From the NCBI RefSeq assembly GCF_002920615.1, contig NZ_PQSU01000025.1:62001-126000 (forward strand): a stretch of DNA of 64,000 nt, written 5' to 3'. The position numbers and the translations under genes are program-made. The DNA is from Streptomyces sp. Ru62 (lineage in GTDB: Bacteria; Actinomycetota; Actinomycetes; Streptomycetales; Streptomycetaceae). Below the pieces are notes generated by a model, which worked only from the letters and a program-made list of their open reading frames with translations, was not told the origin of the DNA and searched no databases. This document shows, one piece after another, positions 33,466-42,737 of this stretch; within the stretch, counting starts at the first letter, position 1; each line of letters starts with the position of its first letter.

Positions 33466-35000
33466 GACGACGGTCCCTGCTCGCCGTGCTCGCCGTCACC
33501 GCCGGCCTGCTGAGCGCGTGCACCTCACAGGACCCGGAGGACGACGCGAACGCGCCGAGGCGCGGCACCCTCCGGGTCCTCGCCTCCAGCGAACTCAGCG
33601 ACATGACGGCCGTCTTCGACCGCGTCCGCGAGGACACCGGCATCACCGTCCGGCCCACCTACATGGGCACCCTGGACGCCGTCGACCTGCTGGCCCGGGG
33701 CAAGACGGACGGGGCGTACGACGCGCTGTGGCTCTCCTCGGACGACTACCTGCGGCTGCGGCCCGACGCGGCGAAGAAGGTGGTGTCCGAGACGCCGGTC
33801 ATGTCCAGCCCGGTCGCCGTCGGCGTCAGGCCGGCCACCGTGCGGGAGCTCGGCTGGAAACCGGAGGACGTCACCTGGTCCCAGGTGGAACAGGCCGTCC
33901 AGGACGGGAAGCTGACCTACGGCATGACCGACCCGGCCCGCTCCAACTCCGGCTTCGCCACGCTCGTCTCGGTCGCCTCCGCTCTCTCCGGCGCCCAGTC
34001 CGCGCTCACCGACGCCGACGTGGCCAAGGCGAGGCCCCGGCTGAAGGAGTTCTTCCAGGGGCAGAAGCTGACCTCGGGCTCGTCGGGCTGGCTCGCCACC
34101 GCCTACCGGCGGCGCGGCACCGTCGACGCCCTGCTCAACTACGAGTCCGTCCTCAAGGGCATCCCGGGCCTCACCGTGATCCGCCCCCGCGACGGCGTCG
34201 TCACCGCCGACTACCCGTTCTCCTCGCTCGCCTCCACCGACGCCCGCACCCGCGAGGACGTCCGCAAGGTGACCGCGGACCTGCGCACCGACGCCGTGCA
34301 GGAGCTGATCACCGACACCACCCACCGCCGACCGGTCGTCCCGTCGGTGCGGCCCGCCGCCGGTCTCGACCCCGGTCGGCGCCGTGAACTGCCCTTCCCG
34401 GGCAGCCGCTCGGTGGCCGACGGGCTGCTGGACTCGTACGAGAACGAACTGCGCCGCCCCTCCCGCACGGTGTACGTCCTGGACACCTCCGGCTCCATGG
34501 AAGGTGACCGGCTCGCGGCGCTGAAGCAGGCGCTGGCCGCGCTCACCGGCGACTTCCGGGACCGGGAGGAGGTGACGCTGATGCCGTTCGGCTCGGAGGT
34601 GAAGAGCGTGCGCACCCACGTCGTCGACCCGAAGGACCCGAAGGCCGGCCTGGCCGCGATCCGCCGGGACACCGACGCGCTCGACGCCGACGGCGGGACC
34701 GCCGTCTACACCTCGCTGGAGCAGGCGTACGACCACCTCGGCACCGACCGGGACACGTTCACCTCGATCGTGCTGATGACCGACGGCGAGAACACCGCGG
34801 GCGACGAGGCGGGCGACTTCGACGGCTTCTACCGCGCCCTCGGCCGCGACCGGCGGGACATCCCGGTCTTCCCGATCCTGTTCGGCGACTCCTCCCGCTC
34901 CGAACTCCAGCACATCGCCGACCTGACCGGCGGCCGGCTCTTCGACGCCCGGCAGGGCTCGCTGGACGGCGCCTTCGAGGAGATCCGTGGCTACCAGTGA
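33462..35000 (+). CDS. Lipoprotein: binding-protein domain fused to VWA domain
   Basis: A 512-residue lipoprotein. The signal peptide ends at LLSAC, with lipobox cysteine C20. Residues 35-300 are an SBP-type domain (GTLRVLASSELSDM, then YDALWLSSDDYLRL, then MTDPARSNSGFATLVSVASAL). Residues 335-510 are a von Willebrand A domain with a complete MIDAS, DTSGSM at 341-346, DGGTAVYTSL and MTDGENT. The product would sit outside the membrane and bind a ligand plus a metal-dependent partner. The start overlaps the telA stop (ATGA). The fusion of SBP and VWA beside TelA is the key feature of this operon. Confidence 0.88.
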   Translation: MRRRSLLAVLAVTAGLLSACTSQDPEDDANAPRRGTLRVLASSELSDMTAVFDRVREDTGITVRPTYMGTLDAVDLLARGKTDGAYDALWLSSDDYLRLRPDAAKKVVSETPVMSSPVAVGVRPATVRELGWKPEDVTWSQVEQAVQDGKLTYGMTDPARSNSGFATLVSVASALSGAQSALTDADVAKARPRLKEFFQGQKLTSGSSGWLATAYRRRGTVDALLNYESVLKGIPGLTVIRPRDGVVTADYPFSSLASTDARTREDVRKVTADLRTDAVQELITDTTHRRPVVPSVRPAAGLDPGRRRELPFPGSRSVADGLLDSYENELRRPSRTVYVLDTSGSMEGDRLAALKQALAALTGDFRDREEVTLMPFGSEVKSVRTHVVDPKDPKAGLAAIRRDTDALDADGGTAVYTSLEQAYDHLGTDRDTFTSIVLMTDGENTAGDEAGDFDGFYRALGRDRRDIPVFPILFGDSSRSELQHIADLTGGRLFDARQGSLDGAFEEIRGYQ

Positions 35001-35613
35001 GGTCCTCGGCTACCTGGAGTCCCGCAAGAACCTCACCGGCAGCGCCTGCGGGTTGCTCGGCCTGGTGCTGACCTTCGCCGGGGTCGCGGGTCCGTACTGG
35101 CCGGTCGTGGTGGCCGGGCTCTACGGCGCGGGCGCGCTCATCACCCCGCCGGAGCGGCCCGCCCTGCCGGACTTCCCGAGCCCGTCGGCCCGACTGGAGG
35201 AGCTCCGCGCCGATTTGGGCCGGCTCGTCGGCTACCTCGCGGACGTCGACCTGCCGCCCGAGGCCGCCGCCCGGCTGGGCGGACTGACCGGGCTGCTGGG
35301 CGCGCTGCTGGAACCGGGCTGGGTCGCCGAGGCGCTCGCCCAGGACCCGGAAGGCGTGCACACCGTCTCCCGGGCGGTGCGGCAGGACATCCCGGAGGCC
35401 GTGGACGCCTTCGTCCGCACCCGCTGGTGGACGCGGCTGGCACCGGGCACCGAGCCGCCCGAACGCCACCTGGAGCGCCAGCTCGACCTGCTGCGGCAGG
35501 AGGCCGAGCGGCTGGCGGCGGAGCTCGGCGAGGCCGAGGCCCGCCGCCAGGAGTCCCACACCCGGTACCTGGAGGACCGGGGCGGGACGGGGGACGGCGA
35601 ACTCAGCGCCTGA
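34987..35613 (+). CDS. Membrane protein with coiled-coil tail, last gene of the TelA operon
   Basis: A 208-residue protein beginning with GTG at 34987, overlapping the VWA gene by 14 bases. Two close membrane segments at 18-50 (GLLGLVLTFAGVAG, then VVVAGLYGAGALI) form a hairpin. The rest is cytoplasmic and helical, ending in a coiled coil (ERHLERQLDLLRQEAERLAAELGEAEARRQ). It could bring TelA to the membrane under the lipoprotein. Its end overlaps the convergent gene by 11 bases. No named family recognised. Confidence 0.78.
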   Translation: MATSEVLGYLESRKNLTGSACGLLGLVLTFAGVAGPYWPVVVAGLYGAGALITPPERPALPDFPSPSARLEELRADLGRLVGYLADVDLPPEAAARLGGLTGLLGALLEPGWVAEALAQDPEGVHTVSRAVRQDIPEAVDAFVRTRWWTRLAPGTEPPERHLERQLDLLRQEAERLAAELGEAEARRQESHTRYLEDRGGTGDGELSA

Positions 35614-37333
35614 CGTACACCGTGGCCGACGCCGTGCCGCCGGTGTGCAGGTCGTCGCCCGGCCAGCTGACGGTGTAGGTCACCTCGCGCCGGGTGCGCG
35701 GCAGGTCGTCGACGGTGAAGGTGCCGTCGGCGGCGACGGTCACCGACGACAGGGTGCCGGTGCCGAGCCGGTCCGTGCGCCGCACGGTGAGCGTGGCCCG
35801 CTCGGGCAGGGCCTTGCCCTGTGCGGTGAACGTGCCGGTGAGGTGCACGCCCTCGCTCGTCGTGGCCTCGTCCGGACCGGTCAGCGTGAGCGAGCTCGGT
35901 GCCTTGCCGACCGTCACCGTGTGGGTGACGTCGGTGGCGGGGCGGTGGGTGAGGTCGCCGAGGAAGGACACCCTGTAGGTGGCGTCGCCGACGAGGTCGG
36001 GCTCGTCCAGGACGGTGAAGGTGCCGTCGTCCCGGACGGTGGCGGTGCCCAGCTGGTGCGTACCGTCCGCGTCCTCGCGCACGGCGGTCACCTTCAGCGG
36101 CCCGGCGGGAGCGGGACCGTCCCATTCCAGCCGGCCGCGCACCGACAGCGGCTCACCCGCCACGGCACCGGAGGGGCTGTGGGTGAGGTCGCCGGTGAAG
36201 CGGGTGTCGTACTGGACGGCCGGGGGCTGGATGACGTGCAGCCAGTACTCCTGGCCGGTGCCGCCCCGGGTGACCGCGAAGAGCCGGGAGCCGTCCTCGG
36301 ACCAGGCGAGGCCCCGCGGGGTGACGCCGTTGCCGTCGAGGCTGCCCTCGAAGGCGAGCTCCAGCGGCGGCGTGCCGTCGGCCGGGTCGGCGCTCTGCAC
36401 CAGCAGATCGGGCGTGCTACCGGCAGCCTGGGCGCCCCGGGCGATGTACTTGCCGTCGCCGCTGAAGGCGACCGCGGTGGAGGTCGCCCCGGCGGGCAGG
36501 GCCTGGTACTGGCCGGGCGCGTCCGACAGGTCGCCCGCGTTCAGCAGCCGGGTGCCGGCGGTGGCGTCGGCGACGGCGACCTTGGTGCCGTCCGGGCTCG
36601 CCGCCATGTCCTTCAGGTCGAGGGCGCCCTTGCCGTCGCCGTCCGCGAACCGGCGGGAGGCGTCCCGCACCGGTGCGGCGCCGCTGACGTCGAACGAGGC
36701 GAGGAAGGGGTTCGCGGCGCCGCTCTCCTCGGGCTGGCCCATGAGGAGACGGTTCTGCGCGCGGGCCCCCGGGGCCAGCTGGAGCCGGCCGATGTCGTTC
36801 CAGCCGGTCCGGGAGACCGTGCCGTTCGTGAGCATGTCCAGGGACGTGGTGGCCGTGGCGCACTGGTAGCTCTGGAAGACATAGGCGTCGGTGCTCCACA
36901 CCGTGCCGCCCGCGTAGGCGAGTTGACGTCCGCAGGTGTCGTAGGCGGCGCTGTGCGCGCCGTTCTGCTGGAGTGTGCCGGTGTCGTAGGTGACGACGCG
37001 TCCGCTCTCGCCCACGTACAGCGTCGCGGAGTCCTCGCTGAGCGCCACGCCGGAGACCGGGCTGGTGTGCGGGAGCGACGCGACCTTCTGGCCCTGGAAG
37101 TCGTAGACCAGCACGGTGCCGGCGGTCTGGCCGTCGCGCTGGTCGGCGATGTAGACGCGCTGGTGCACGGAGTCGACGGCCAGGCCCGAGTACGAGGAGA
37201 TCGGCAGCTTGGCCACGGCGTCGGAGGCCGCCGCGTGGGCCGCGGGCGCGGCGGCGACGGTCAGTCCGGTCCCGGCGAGCACCGCGGTGAGCAGGGTGGC
37301 CGCGAGACGTCTGGATCGGTGTGCTGTATTCAA
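35603..37333 (-). CDS. Secreted beta-propeller protein with three Ig-like repeats
   Basis: A 576-residue exported protein. TTG at 37333 follows GGGGGG and opens a signal peptide ending AHA/AAS (about residue 35). Residues 40-370 form a WD40/YVTN-type beta-propeller (SYSGLAVDSVHQRVYIAD, SGVALSEDSATLYVGE, MAASPDGTKVAVAD, GLAWSEDGSRLFAV). Residues 380-576 carry three Ig-like beta domains with the repeated FTGDLTH / FLGDLTH / WPGDDLH motif. A role in surface binding or adhesion is likely, with no catalytic site visible. Convergent with the TelA operon. Confidence 0.82.
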   Translation of the reverse strand: MNTAHRSRRLAATLLTAVLAGTGLTVAAAPAAHAAASDAVAKLPISSYSGLAVDSVHQRVYIADQRDGQTAGTVLVYDFQGQKVASLPHTSPVSGVALSEDSATLYVGESGRVVTYDTGTLQQNGAHSAAYDTCGRQLAYAGGTVWSTDAYVFQSYQCATATTSLDMLTNGTVSRTGWNDIGRLQLAPGARAQNRLLMGQPEESGAANPFLASFDVSGAAPVRDASRRFADGDGKGALDLKDMAASPDGTKVAVADATAGTRLLNAGDLSDAPGQYQALPAGATSTAVAFSGDGKYIARGAQAAGSTPDLLVQSADPADGTPPLELAFEGSLDGNGVTPRGLAWSEDGSRLFAVTRGGTGQEYWLHVIQPPAVQYDTRFTGDLTHSPSGAVAGEPLSVRGRLEWDGPAPAGPLKVTAVREDADGTHQLGTATVRDDGTFTVLDEPDLVGDATYRVSFLGDLTHRPATDVTHTVTVGKAPSSLTLTGPDEATTSEGVHLTGTFTAQGKALPERATLTVRRTDRLGTGTLSSVTVAADGTFTVDDLPRTRREVTYTVSWPGDDLHTGGTASATVYVRR

Positions 37334-37439
37334 CTGTGCCCCCCACAGGCTGAATCGAGCACCTCACCGGTGTCGGTGAGACGCCTGTAAGGGCCATGAA
37401 ACAGGTGTGAAGATCTCGTGGGCAAGGAGGCGCGCGACC

Positions 37440-37467
37440 GGGCCCCGCACGCCGTTGTGCGGGGCCC
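37440..37467 (-). terminator. Terminator after PEP carboxykinase
   Basis: GGGCCCCGCAC, loop GCCGTT, GTGCGGGGCCC: an 11-pair perfect stem, 80 bases beyond the stop of the minus-strand carboxykinase gene and ahead of the propeller gene's start. No T-run follows. Confidence 0.7.
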
Positions 37468-37547
37468 GGCGGGTCGTTCACCGCGGCCGGTCGTGACGAT
37501 CGCTGGTCAGGGCACGGCGACCGGCCGCGGAGTCATCGGTGGGCGGT

Positions 37548-39371
37548 TCAGCCCAGTCGCTCCACCAGCGCCCGGTACTGGTCCCACAGTTCCTTCGGGG
37601 TGTGGTCGCCGAAGGTGTCGAGGTGCCCGGGGATCAGCGCCGCCTCCTCGCGCCAGACCTCCTTGTCGACCGTGAGCAGGAACTCCATGTCGGAGTCGGA
37701 CAGTTCGAGGCCCGCGGTGTCCAGGGCGTCCTTCGTCGGCAGGATGCCGATCGGGGTCTCGACGCCCTCGGCCCTGCCCTCCAGCCGCTCCACGATCCAC
37801 TTCAGGACCCGGGAGTTCTCACCGAAGCCCGGCCAGACGAACTGGCCCTCGTCGTTCTTCCGGAACCAGTTGACGTAGTAGATCTTCGGCAGCTTGGACT
37901 GGTCCTTGTCCTTGGCGACGTCGACCCAGTGGGCCATGTAGTCGCCCATGTTGTAGCCGCAGAACGGCAGCATCGCGAAGGGGTCGCGGCGCAGCTCGCC
38001 GACCTTGCCCTCGGCCGCGGCGGTCTTCTCGGAGGCCACGTTGGCGCCGAGGAAGACGCCGTGGTTCCAGTCGAAGGACTCCGTCACCAGCGGCACCGCC
38101 GTCGCGCGGCGCCCGCCGAAGAGGATCGCCGAGATCGGCACGCCCTTCGGGTCCTCCCACTCGGGGGCGATGATCGGGCACTGCGAGGCCGGCACGGTGA
38201 AGCGGGCGTTGGGGTGGGCGGCCGGGGTTCCGGAGTCCGGCGTCCAGTCGTTGCCCTTCCAGTCGGTCAGGTGGGCCGGGGGCTCCTCGGTCATGCCCTC
38301 CCACCACACGTCGCCGTCGTCGGTGAGCGCGACGTTGGTGAAGACCGCGTTGCCCCACAGGGTCTTCATCGCGTTGGCGTTGGTGTGCTCGCCGGTGCCG
38401 GGCGCGACGCCGAAGAAGCCGGCCTCGGGGTTGATCGCGTACAGCCGGCCGTCCTCGCCGAACCGCATCCAGGCGATGTCGTCGCCGATCGTCTCCACCG
38501 TCCAGCCGGAGACGGTGGGCTCCAGCATGGCGAGGTTGGTCTTCCCGCAGGCGGAGGGGAAGGCGGCGGCGACGTACTTGGACTCGCCCTGCGGCGGGGT
38601 GAGCTTGAGGATCAGCATGTGCTCGGCCAGCCAGCCCTCGTCGCGGGCCATGACGGAGGCGATGCGCAGGGCGTAGCACTTCTTGCCGAGCAGGGCGTTG
38701 CCGCCGTAGCCGGAGCCGTAGGACCAGATCTCGCGCGACTCGGGGAAGTGCGAGATGTACTTGGTCTGGTTGCAGGGCCAGGGGACGTCCTCCTGGCCGG
38801 GTTCCAGCGGGGCGCCGAGCGTGTGGACGGCCTTGACGAAGAAGCCCTCGTCGCCCAGCTCGTCCAGGACGGCCTGGCCCATGCGCGTCATGGTGCGCAT
38901 CGAGACGGCGACGTAGGCGGAGTCGGTGATCTCCACGCCCAGCGCGGACAGCGGGGAGCCGAGCGGGCCCATGCAGAAGGGCACGACGTACATGGTCCGG
39001 CCCCGCATGGAGCCCCGGAACAGGCCCTGGTCGCCGGTGAAGATCTCCCGCATCTCGGCGGGGGCCTTCCAGTGGTTGGTCGGGCCCGCGTCCTCCTCCT
39101 TCTCCGAGCAGATGAAGGTCCGGTCCTCGACGCGCGCGACGTCGGAGGGGTCGGAGGCGGCGTAGTAGGAGTGGGGGCGCTTGACCGGGTCGAGTTTCTT
39201 GAACGTTCCCTTGGCGACCAGTTCCTCGCACAGCCGCTCGTACTCGGCCTCGGAGCCGTCACACCAGACCACGCTGTCCGGCTGCGTCAGTTCAGCGATC
39301 TCGTTGACCCACGAGATCAGTTCCTGGTGGTTGGTGGGGACGACGGTGGGAGCCGCGATGTCGCGCGCCAC
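37548..39371 (-). CDS. pckG: Phosphoenolpyruvate carboxykinase (GTP)
   Basis: A 607-residue GTP-dependent PEP carboxykinase, which converts oxaloacetate plus GTP to PEP and CO2 at the start of gluconeogenesis. The kinase loop FPSACGKTNLAML is complete (271-283) and the active-site cysteine is in place. Substrate and metal motifs TMYVVPFCMGP, IWSYGSGYGGNALLGKK, TIGDDIAWMR and NWFRKND are all present. GTG at 39371 follows TTAGGAG by 6 bases. Full length; monocistronic, with a strong hairpin downstream. It is divergent to the HlyIII gene. Confidence 0.97.
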   Translation of the reverse strand: MARDIAAPTVVPTNHQELISWVNEIAELTQPDSVVWCDGSEAEYERLCEELVAKGTFKKLDPVKRPHSYYAASDPSDVARVEDRTFICSEKEEDAGPTNHWKAPAEMREIFTGDQGLFRGSMRGRTMYVVPFCMGPLGSPLSALGVEITDSAYVAVSMRTMTRMGQAVLDELGDEGFFVKAVHTLGAPLEPGQEDVPWPCNQTKYISHFPESREIWSYGSGYGGNALLGKKCYALRIASVMARDEGWLAEHMLILKLTPPQGESKYVAAAFPSACGKTNLAMLEPTVSGWTVETIGDDIAWMRFGEDGRLYAINPEAGFFGVAPGTGEHTNANAMKTLWGNAVFTNVALTDDGDVWWEGMTEEPPAHLTDWKGNDWTPDSGTPAAHPNARFTVPASQCPIIAPEWEDPKGVPISAILFGGRRATAVPLVTESFDWNHGVFLGANVASEKTAAAEGKVGELRRDPFAMLPFCGYNMGDYMAHWVDVAKDKDQSKLPKIYYVNWFRKNDEGQFVWPGFGENSRVLKWIVERLEGRAEGVETPIGILPTKDALDTAGLELSDSDMEFLLTVDKEVWREEAALIPGHLDTFGDHTPKELWDQYRALVERLG

Positions 39372-39650
39372 GATTGCTCCTAAGTGAGGGATTTTTTGTG
39401 TTCTCGCCCCGTGGGGGCCGCGACCCGGATGCTTCGTAGCCTGCTCATCCGGTGCCGACCGCACTCATTTGATCATCCGAGTCTAGTGCCCATCTGTCCA
39501 GAGGGCATCACAAGTGAGCAGCGTGAGGAATCCCACGGTTACCACGACTCTTTGCGTCCACGTTGGGTTCAGCTGAAGGACTTTTTGCCGGATGACTTGA
39601 TTGAACGTGCATTGACGAGTGACTTACGACAGCGTCGGTACCATGCGGCC

Positions 39651-40364
39651 ATGACTGCGTCCGCCTCCGACGCGCCCTCGGACACGCCGGCCGCCGGCCG
39701 TGGCCCCGTGGCGCTCTCCCTGCCGCATCCGGTCAAGCCCAGGCTCCGTGGCTGGCTGCACCTCGGCATGTTTCCGGCCGTACTCATCGCGGGACTCGTA
39801 CTCACCGCACTCGCCGACTCGACCAGAGGCCGCATCGCCTGCGGCATCTACGCCCTGACCGCCTGCCTCCTGTTCGGCGTCAGCGCGCTCTACCACCGGG
39901 GCAACTGGAGCCCGCGCATGGACGGCGTGCTGCGCCGCCTCGATCACGCCAACATCTTCCTGATCATCGCGGGCACCTACACCCCGCTGACCCTGCTGCT
40001 CCTGCCCGGCGCCAAGGGCCAGTGGCTGCTGTGGGGCATCTGGGCCGCCGCGGTGGCCGGCATCGTCTTCCGCGTCTTCTGGGTCGGCGCCCCGCGCTGG
40101 CTCTACACGCCCTGCTACATCGCGATGGGCTGGGCGGCCGTCTTCTTCCTGCCCGACTTCCTGCGCACGGGCGGCATCGCGGTCCTGGTCCTGGTGGTCG
40201 CCGGCGGCCTGCTCTACAGCGCCGGCGGCGTGATCTACGGCATCAAGCGGCCGAACCCCTCACCGCGCTGGTTCGGCTTCCACGAGGTCTTCCACTCCTT
40301 CACGCTCGCCGCGTTCGTCGTCCACTACATCGGCATCTCGCTGGTGGCGTACCAGCACGCGTAA
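39651..40364 (+). CDS. trhA: HlyIII/PAQR-family membrane protein (TrhA)
   Basis: A 237-residue seven-helix membrane protein. It has the conserved SALYHRG after helix 2-3, RRLDHANIFLIIAGTYTP, and the late FGFHEVFHSFTLAAFVVHY with the metal-binding histidines of the PAQR fold. Bacterial members are linked to membrane-fluidity homeostasis. ATG at 39651 is preferred; upstream residues (39384-39650) are not protein-like. No obvious ribosome site is visible. A T-tailed terminator follows. Confidence 0.9.
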   Translation: MTASASDAPSDTPAAGRGPVALSLPHPVKPRLRGWLHLGMFPAVLIAGLVLTALADSTRGRIACGIYALTACLLFGVSALYHRGNWSPRMDGVLRRLDHANIFLIIAGTYTPLTLLLLPGAKGQWLLWGIWAAAVAGIVFRVFWVGAPRWLYTPCYIAMGWAAVFFLPDFLRTGGIAVLVLVVAGGLLYSAGGVIYGIKRPNPSPRWFGFHEVFHSFTLAAFVVHYIGISLVAYQHA

Positions 40365-40386
40365 CCCCTCCCACCTCGCCTCCTCC

Positions 40387-40418
40387 GGCCACGGCTCGTT
40401 TGAGCCGTGGCCGTTTTT
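40387..40418 (+). terminator. Rho-independent terminator with T-run
   Basis: GGCCACGGCTC, loop GTTT, GAGCCGTGGCC, then GTTTTT. An 11-pair perfect stem with a T-tail, 22 bases after the HlyIII stop. It is the most canonical terminator in the window. Confidence 0.9.
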
Positions 40419-40460
40419 CATGCCCGGCATGCCCCGGCACGCCTCAGCGCACCTCGGCGA

Positions 40461-40493
40461 TTGACAGTTCCATGATTTTGAGAGTTACTTTCA
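40461..40493 (+). promoter_or_regulatory. MFS promoter with operator overlapping the -10
   Basis: TTGACA (40461-40466), 18-base spacer and TTACTT (40485-40490). The near-palindrome TGAGAGTTACTTTCA (40479-40493, one mismatch) covers the -10 box. Expected transcription start is at or next to the ATG at 40498, so the mRNA is probably leaderless. The downstream TetR gene is the natural candidate to bind. Confidence 0.65.
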
Positions 40494-40497
40494 TTTC

Positions 40498-42066
40498 ATG
40501 GAGACTGTCATTCAAGACGACGGTGCGCGGCGCGACCCCCGCCGCTGGTGGGCCCTCGGGGCCCTGGTCGCGAGCATGCTGGTGCTCGGCTTCGACACGA
40601 CGATCCTCAACGTCGCCCTGCCGACCATGGCGGAGCAGCTGGGGGCCACCACCGGCCAGCAGCAGTGGATGGCGGACGCGTACGTCGTCGTCTTCGCCGC
40701 GCTGATGCTGCCCGCCGGTCTGCTGGGCGACCGGTTCGGGCGCCGCCGGATGCTCGTCGCCGGGCTCGGCGTCTTCCTGGCGGGCTCGCTCCTCGGCTCG
40801 CTGGCCGGCGACGTGAACGCCGTGATCGCCGCACGCGCGGTGATGGGCGTCGGCGCCGCGCTGATCATGCCGCTCGCCCTGTCCGTGCTGCCCTCGCTGT
40901 TCGGCCCCGGCGAGCGCACCAAGGCGGTCGGCCTGATCTCCGCCGCCTCCGCGCTCGGCATGCCGCTCGGCCCGATCATCGGCGGCTGGCTGCTCGACCA
41001 CTTCTGGTGGGGCTCGGTCTTCCTGATCAACCTGCCGATGGCCGCGATCGGCATCGCCGCCTGCGTGTTCCTGCTCCCCGAGACCAGCGACCCCGCCTCC
41101 CCGAAGGTGGACGTCCCGTCCACCGCGCTCACCGCGACCGGCCTCGGCGCCCTCATCTACGCGATCATCGAGGCTCCCGAGCGGGGCTGGGCCGACCCCC
41201 TGGTGCTGGGCACGGCCGCCGCGTCCGCCGTGCTCCTCACCGGACTGGTGCTGCGCGAACGCCGGGCGGTGCGCCCCATGCTCGACATGGCCCTGCTCGG
41301 CCGGCGCGGCTTCCTGCTCAACACCCTCGCCGCGACCCTGGTGATGTTCGTGCTGTCCGGCCTGATGTTCGTGCTGCCGCAGTACCTGCAGGCCGTCCTC
41401 GGCAACGACGCGTTCGGCACCGGCCTCAGGCTGCTGCCGATGATGGGCGGACTGCTGGTGGCGGCGCGGGGCGCCCAGCCGGTCGTCGCCCGGTTCGGCG
41501 CCCGGGCCGTGGTCGGCGCGGGTCTGGTGGTGCTCGCCTTCGCCGCCCTGCTGGGCAGCCGTACGACGGTGGACTCCGGCTACGGCTTCACCGCGCTGTG
41601 GCTGTCGATCACCGGCATCGGCTTCGGTTTCTCGGTCGTCCCGGCCATGGACGGCGCCCTCGGCGCCCTTCCCGCCGACCGGGCCGGCAGCGGCTCCGGA
41701 CTGCTGATGACGCTCCGCCAGGTCGGCGGTGCCATCGGCATCGCGCTGCTCGGGAGTCTCCTGGCGGGCGCGTTCCGGGACCGGCTCGACGTGACCGGGC
41801 TGCCCTCCGCCGCCGCACACACCGCCGGGGAGTCCGTGGTGGCCGCCCACCTGGTCGCCGCCAGGACCGGCTCGGCCCGTCTCGCGGCCTCGGCGGACGC
41901 CTCCTACGTGCACGGCATGACCCTGGTGCTGCTGGTGTGCGCGGTCGCCGCCCTGGTGGCCGCCCTGCTCGCGGCACTGCTCCTGCCGAACGCACCGGCC
42001 GCCCGGCGCACGGCACGGGAGGAGTCCCCGGCCGTGGCCCCCACCACGGCCGATGCCGGACAATGA
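40498..42066 (+). CDS. MFS drug exporter (DHA2, 14-TM)
   Basis: A 522-residue MFS transporter with about 14 membrane segments. It has motif A in loop 2-3 (GLLGDRFGRRRML), the start LDTTILNVALPTM-like FDTTILNVALPTM and motif C-like GPIIGGWLLDHFWW, as in QacA/EmrB-type proton antiporters. It likely expels toxic small molecules or a natural product. No ribosome site precedes the ATG, which agrees with a leaderless message. Its stop overlaps the TetR start (ATGA), so exporter and regulator are one unit. Confidence 0.9.
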   Translation: METVIQDDGARRDPRRWWALGALVASMLVLGFDTTILNVALPTMAEQLGATTGQQQWMADAYVVVFAALMLPAGLLGDRFGRRRMLVAGLGVFLAGSLLGSLAGDVNAVIAARAVMGVGAALIMPLALSVLPSLFGPGERTKAVGLISAASALGMPLGPIIGGWLLDHFWWGSVFLINLPMAAIGIAACVFLLPETSDPASPKVDVPSTALTATGLGALIYAIIEAPERGWADPLVLGTAAASAVLLTGLVLRERRAVRPMLDMALLGRRGFLLNTLAATLVMFVLSGLMFVLPQYLQAVLGNDAFGTGLRLLPMMGGLLVAARGAQPVVARFGARAVVGAGLVVLAFAALLGSRTTVDSGYGFTALWLSITGIGFGFSVVPAMDGALGALPADRAGSGSGLLMTLRQVGGAIGIALLGSLLAGAFRDRLDVTGLPSAAAHTAGESVVAAHLVAARTGSARLAASADASYVHGMTLVLLVCAVAALVAALLAALLLPNAPAARRTAREESPAVAPTTADAGQ

Positions 42067-42704
42067 CCGGCATGACGCCCGCACGTTCCCCGCTCTCCCC
42101 CGCCGACCGCCCCCCGCTGGGCCTGCGTGAACGCAAGAAGATCAAGACCCGCGAGGCGATCCGCGCCGCCACTTACGCGCTGATCGAGGAGCAGGGCTAC
42201 GACGCCACGACGATCGACCAGATCGCCGACCGGGCCGAGGTGTCACCGTCGACCGTCTTCCGGTACTTCCCGACCAAGGAGGACATCGTCCTCACGGACG
42301 AGTACGACCCGCTGATGCTGGAGGAGTTGCGCGCCCGGCCCGCGGGAGAGCCGTGGATGGACTCGGTACGGCACGTGATGCACAAGGCCATCGACGCGAT
42401 GATGGCGGAGGCCCCCGACACGGTGCGGGTGCGGGCGCACCTCGCGGTCCAGGTCCCCGCCGTCCGGTCCCGGATGGTCGAGAGCATGGCGGAGACCGGA
42501 CGCCTGCTGCGCGTGGCCCTCGCCGAACGCTCCGGGCTGGCCGCCGACAGCCTCGAAGTGCGCGTCTACGCGATGTCCCTCGTCGGCGGCCTGATGGAGG
42601 CCAACATGGCCTGGGCGGAGAACGGCTTCCAGGACGACCTGCGCGACATGCTGGACCGCGCCCTGGACGTCCTGGAGCACGGCCTCCCCGTTGGAAATCC
42701 CTGA
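42063..42704 (+). CDS. TetR-family regulator of the exporter
   Basis: A 213-residue TetR protein. The HTH (about residues 22-70) is KIKTREAIRAATYALIEEQ, then TIDQIADRAEVSPSTVFRYFPTKEDI. The C-terminal domain (75-205) is helical and ligand-specific. It is co-translated with the MFS gene through an ATGA overlap, so it most likely represses the MFS promoter by binding the near-palindrome at 40479-40493. Inducer unknown. Confidence 0.92.
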   Translation: MTGMTPARSPLSPADRPPLGLRERKKIKTREAIRAATYALIEEQGYDATTIDQIADRAEVSPSTVFRYFPTKEDIVLTDEYDPLMLEELRARPAGEPWMDSVRHVMHKAIDAMMAEAPDTVRVRAHLAVQVPAVRSRMVESMAETGRLLRVALAERSGLAADSLEVRVYAMSLVGGLMEANMAWAENGFQDDLRDMLDRALDVLEHGLPVGNP

Positions 42705-42737
42705 AGTCCCGGCCCGCTCCCGTGACATCCTGACCGG

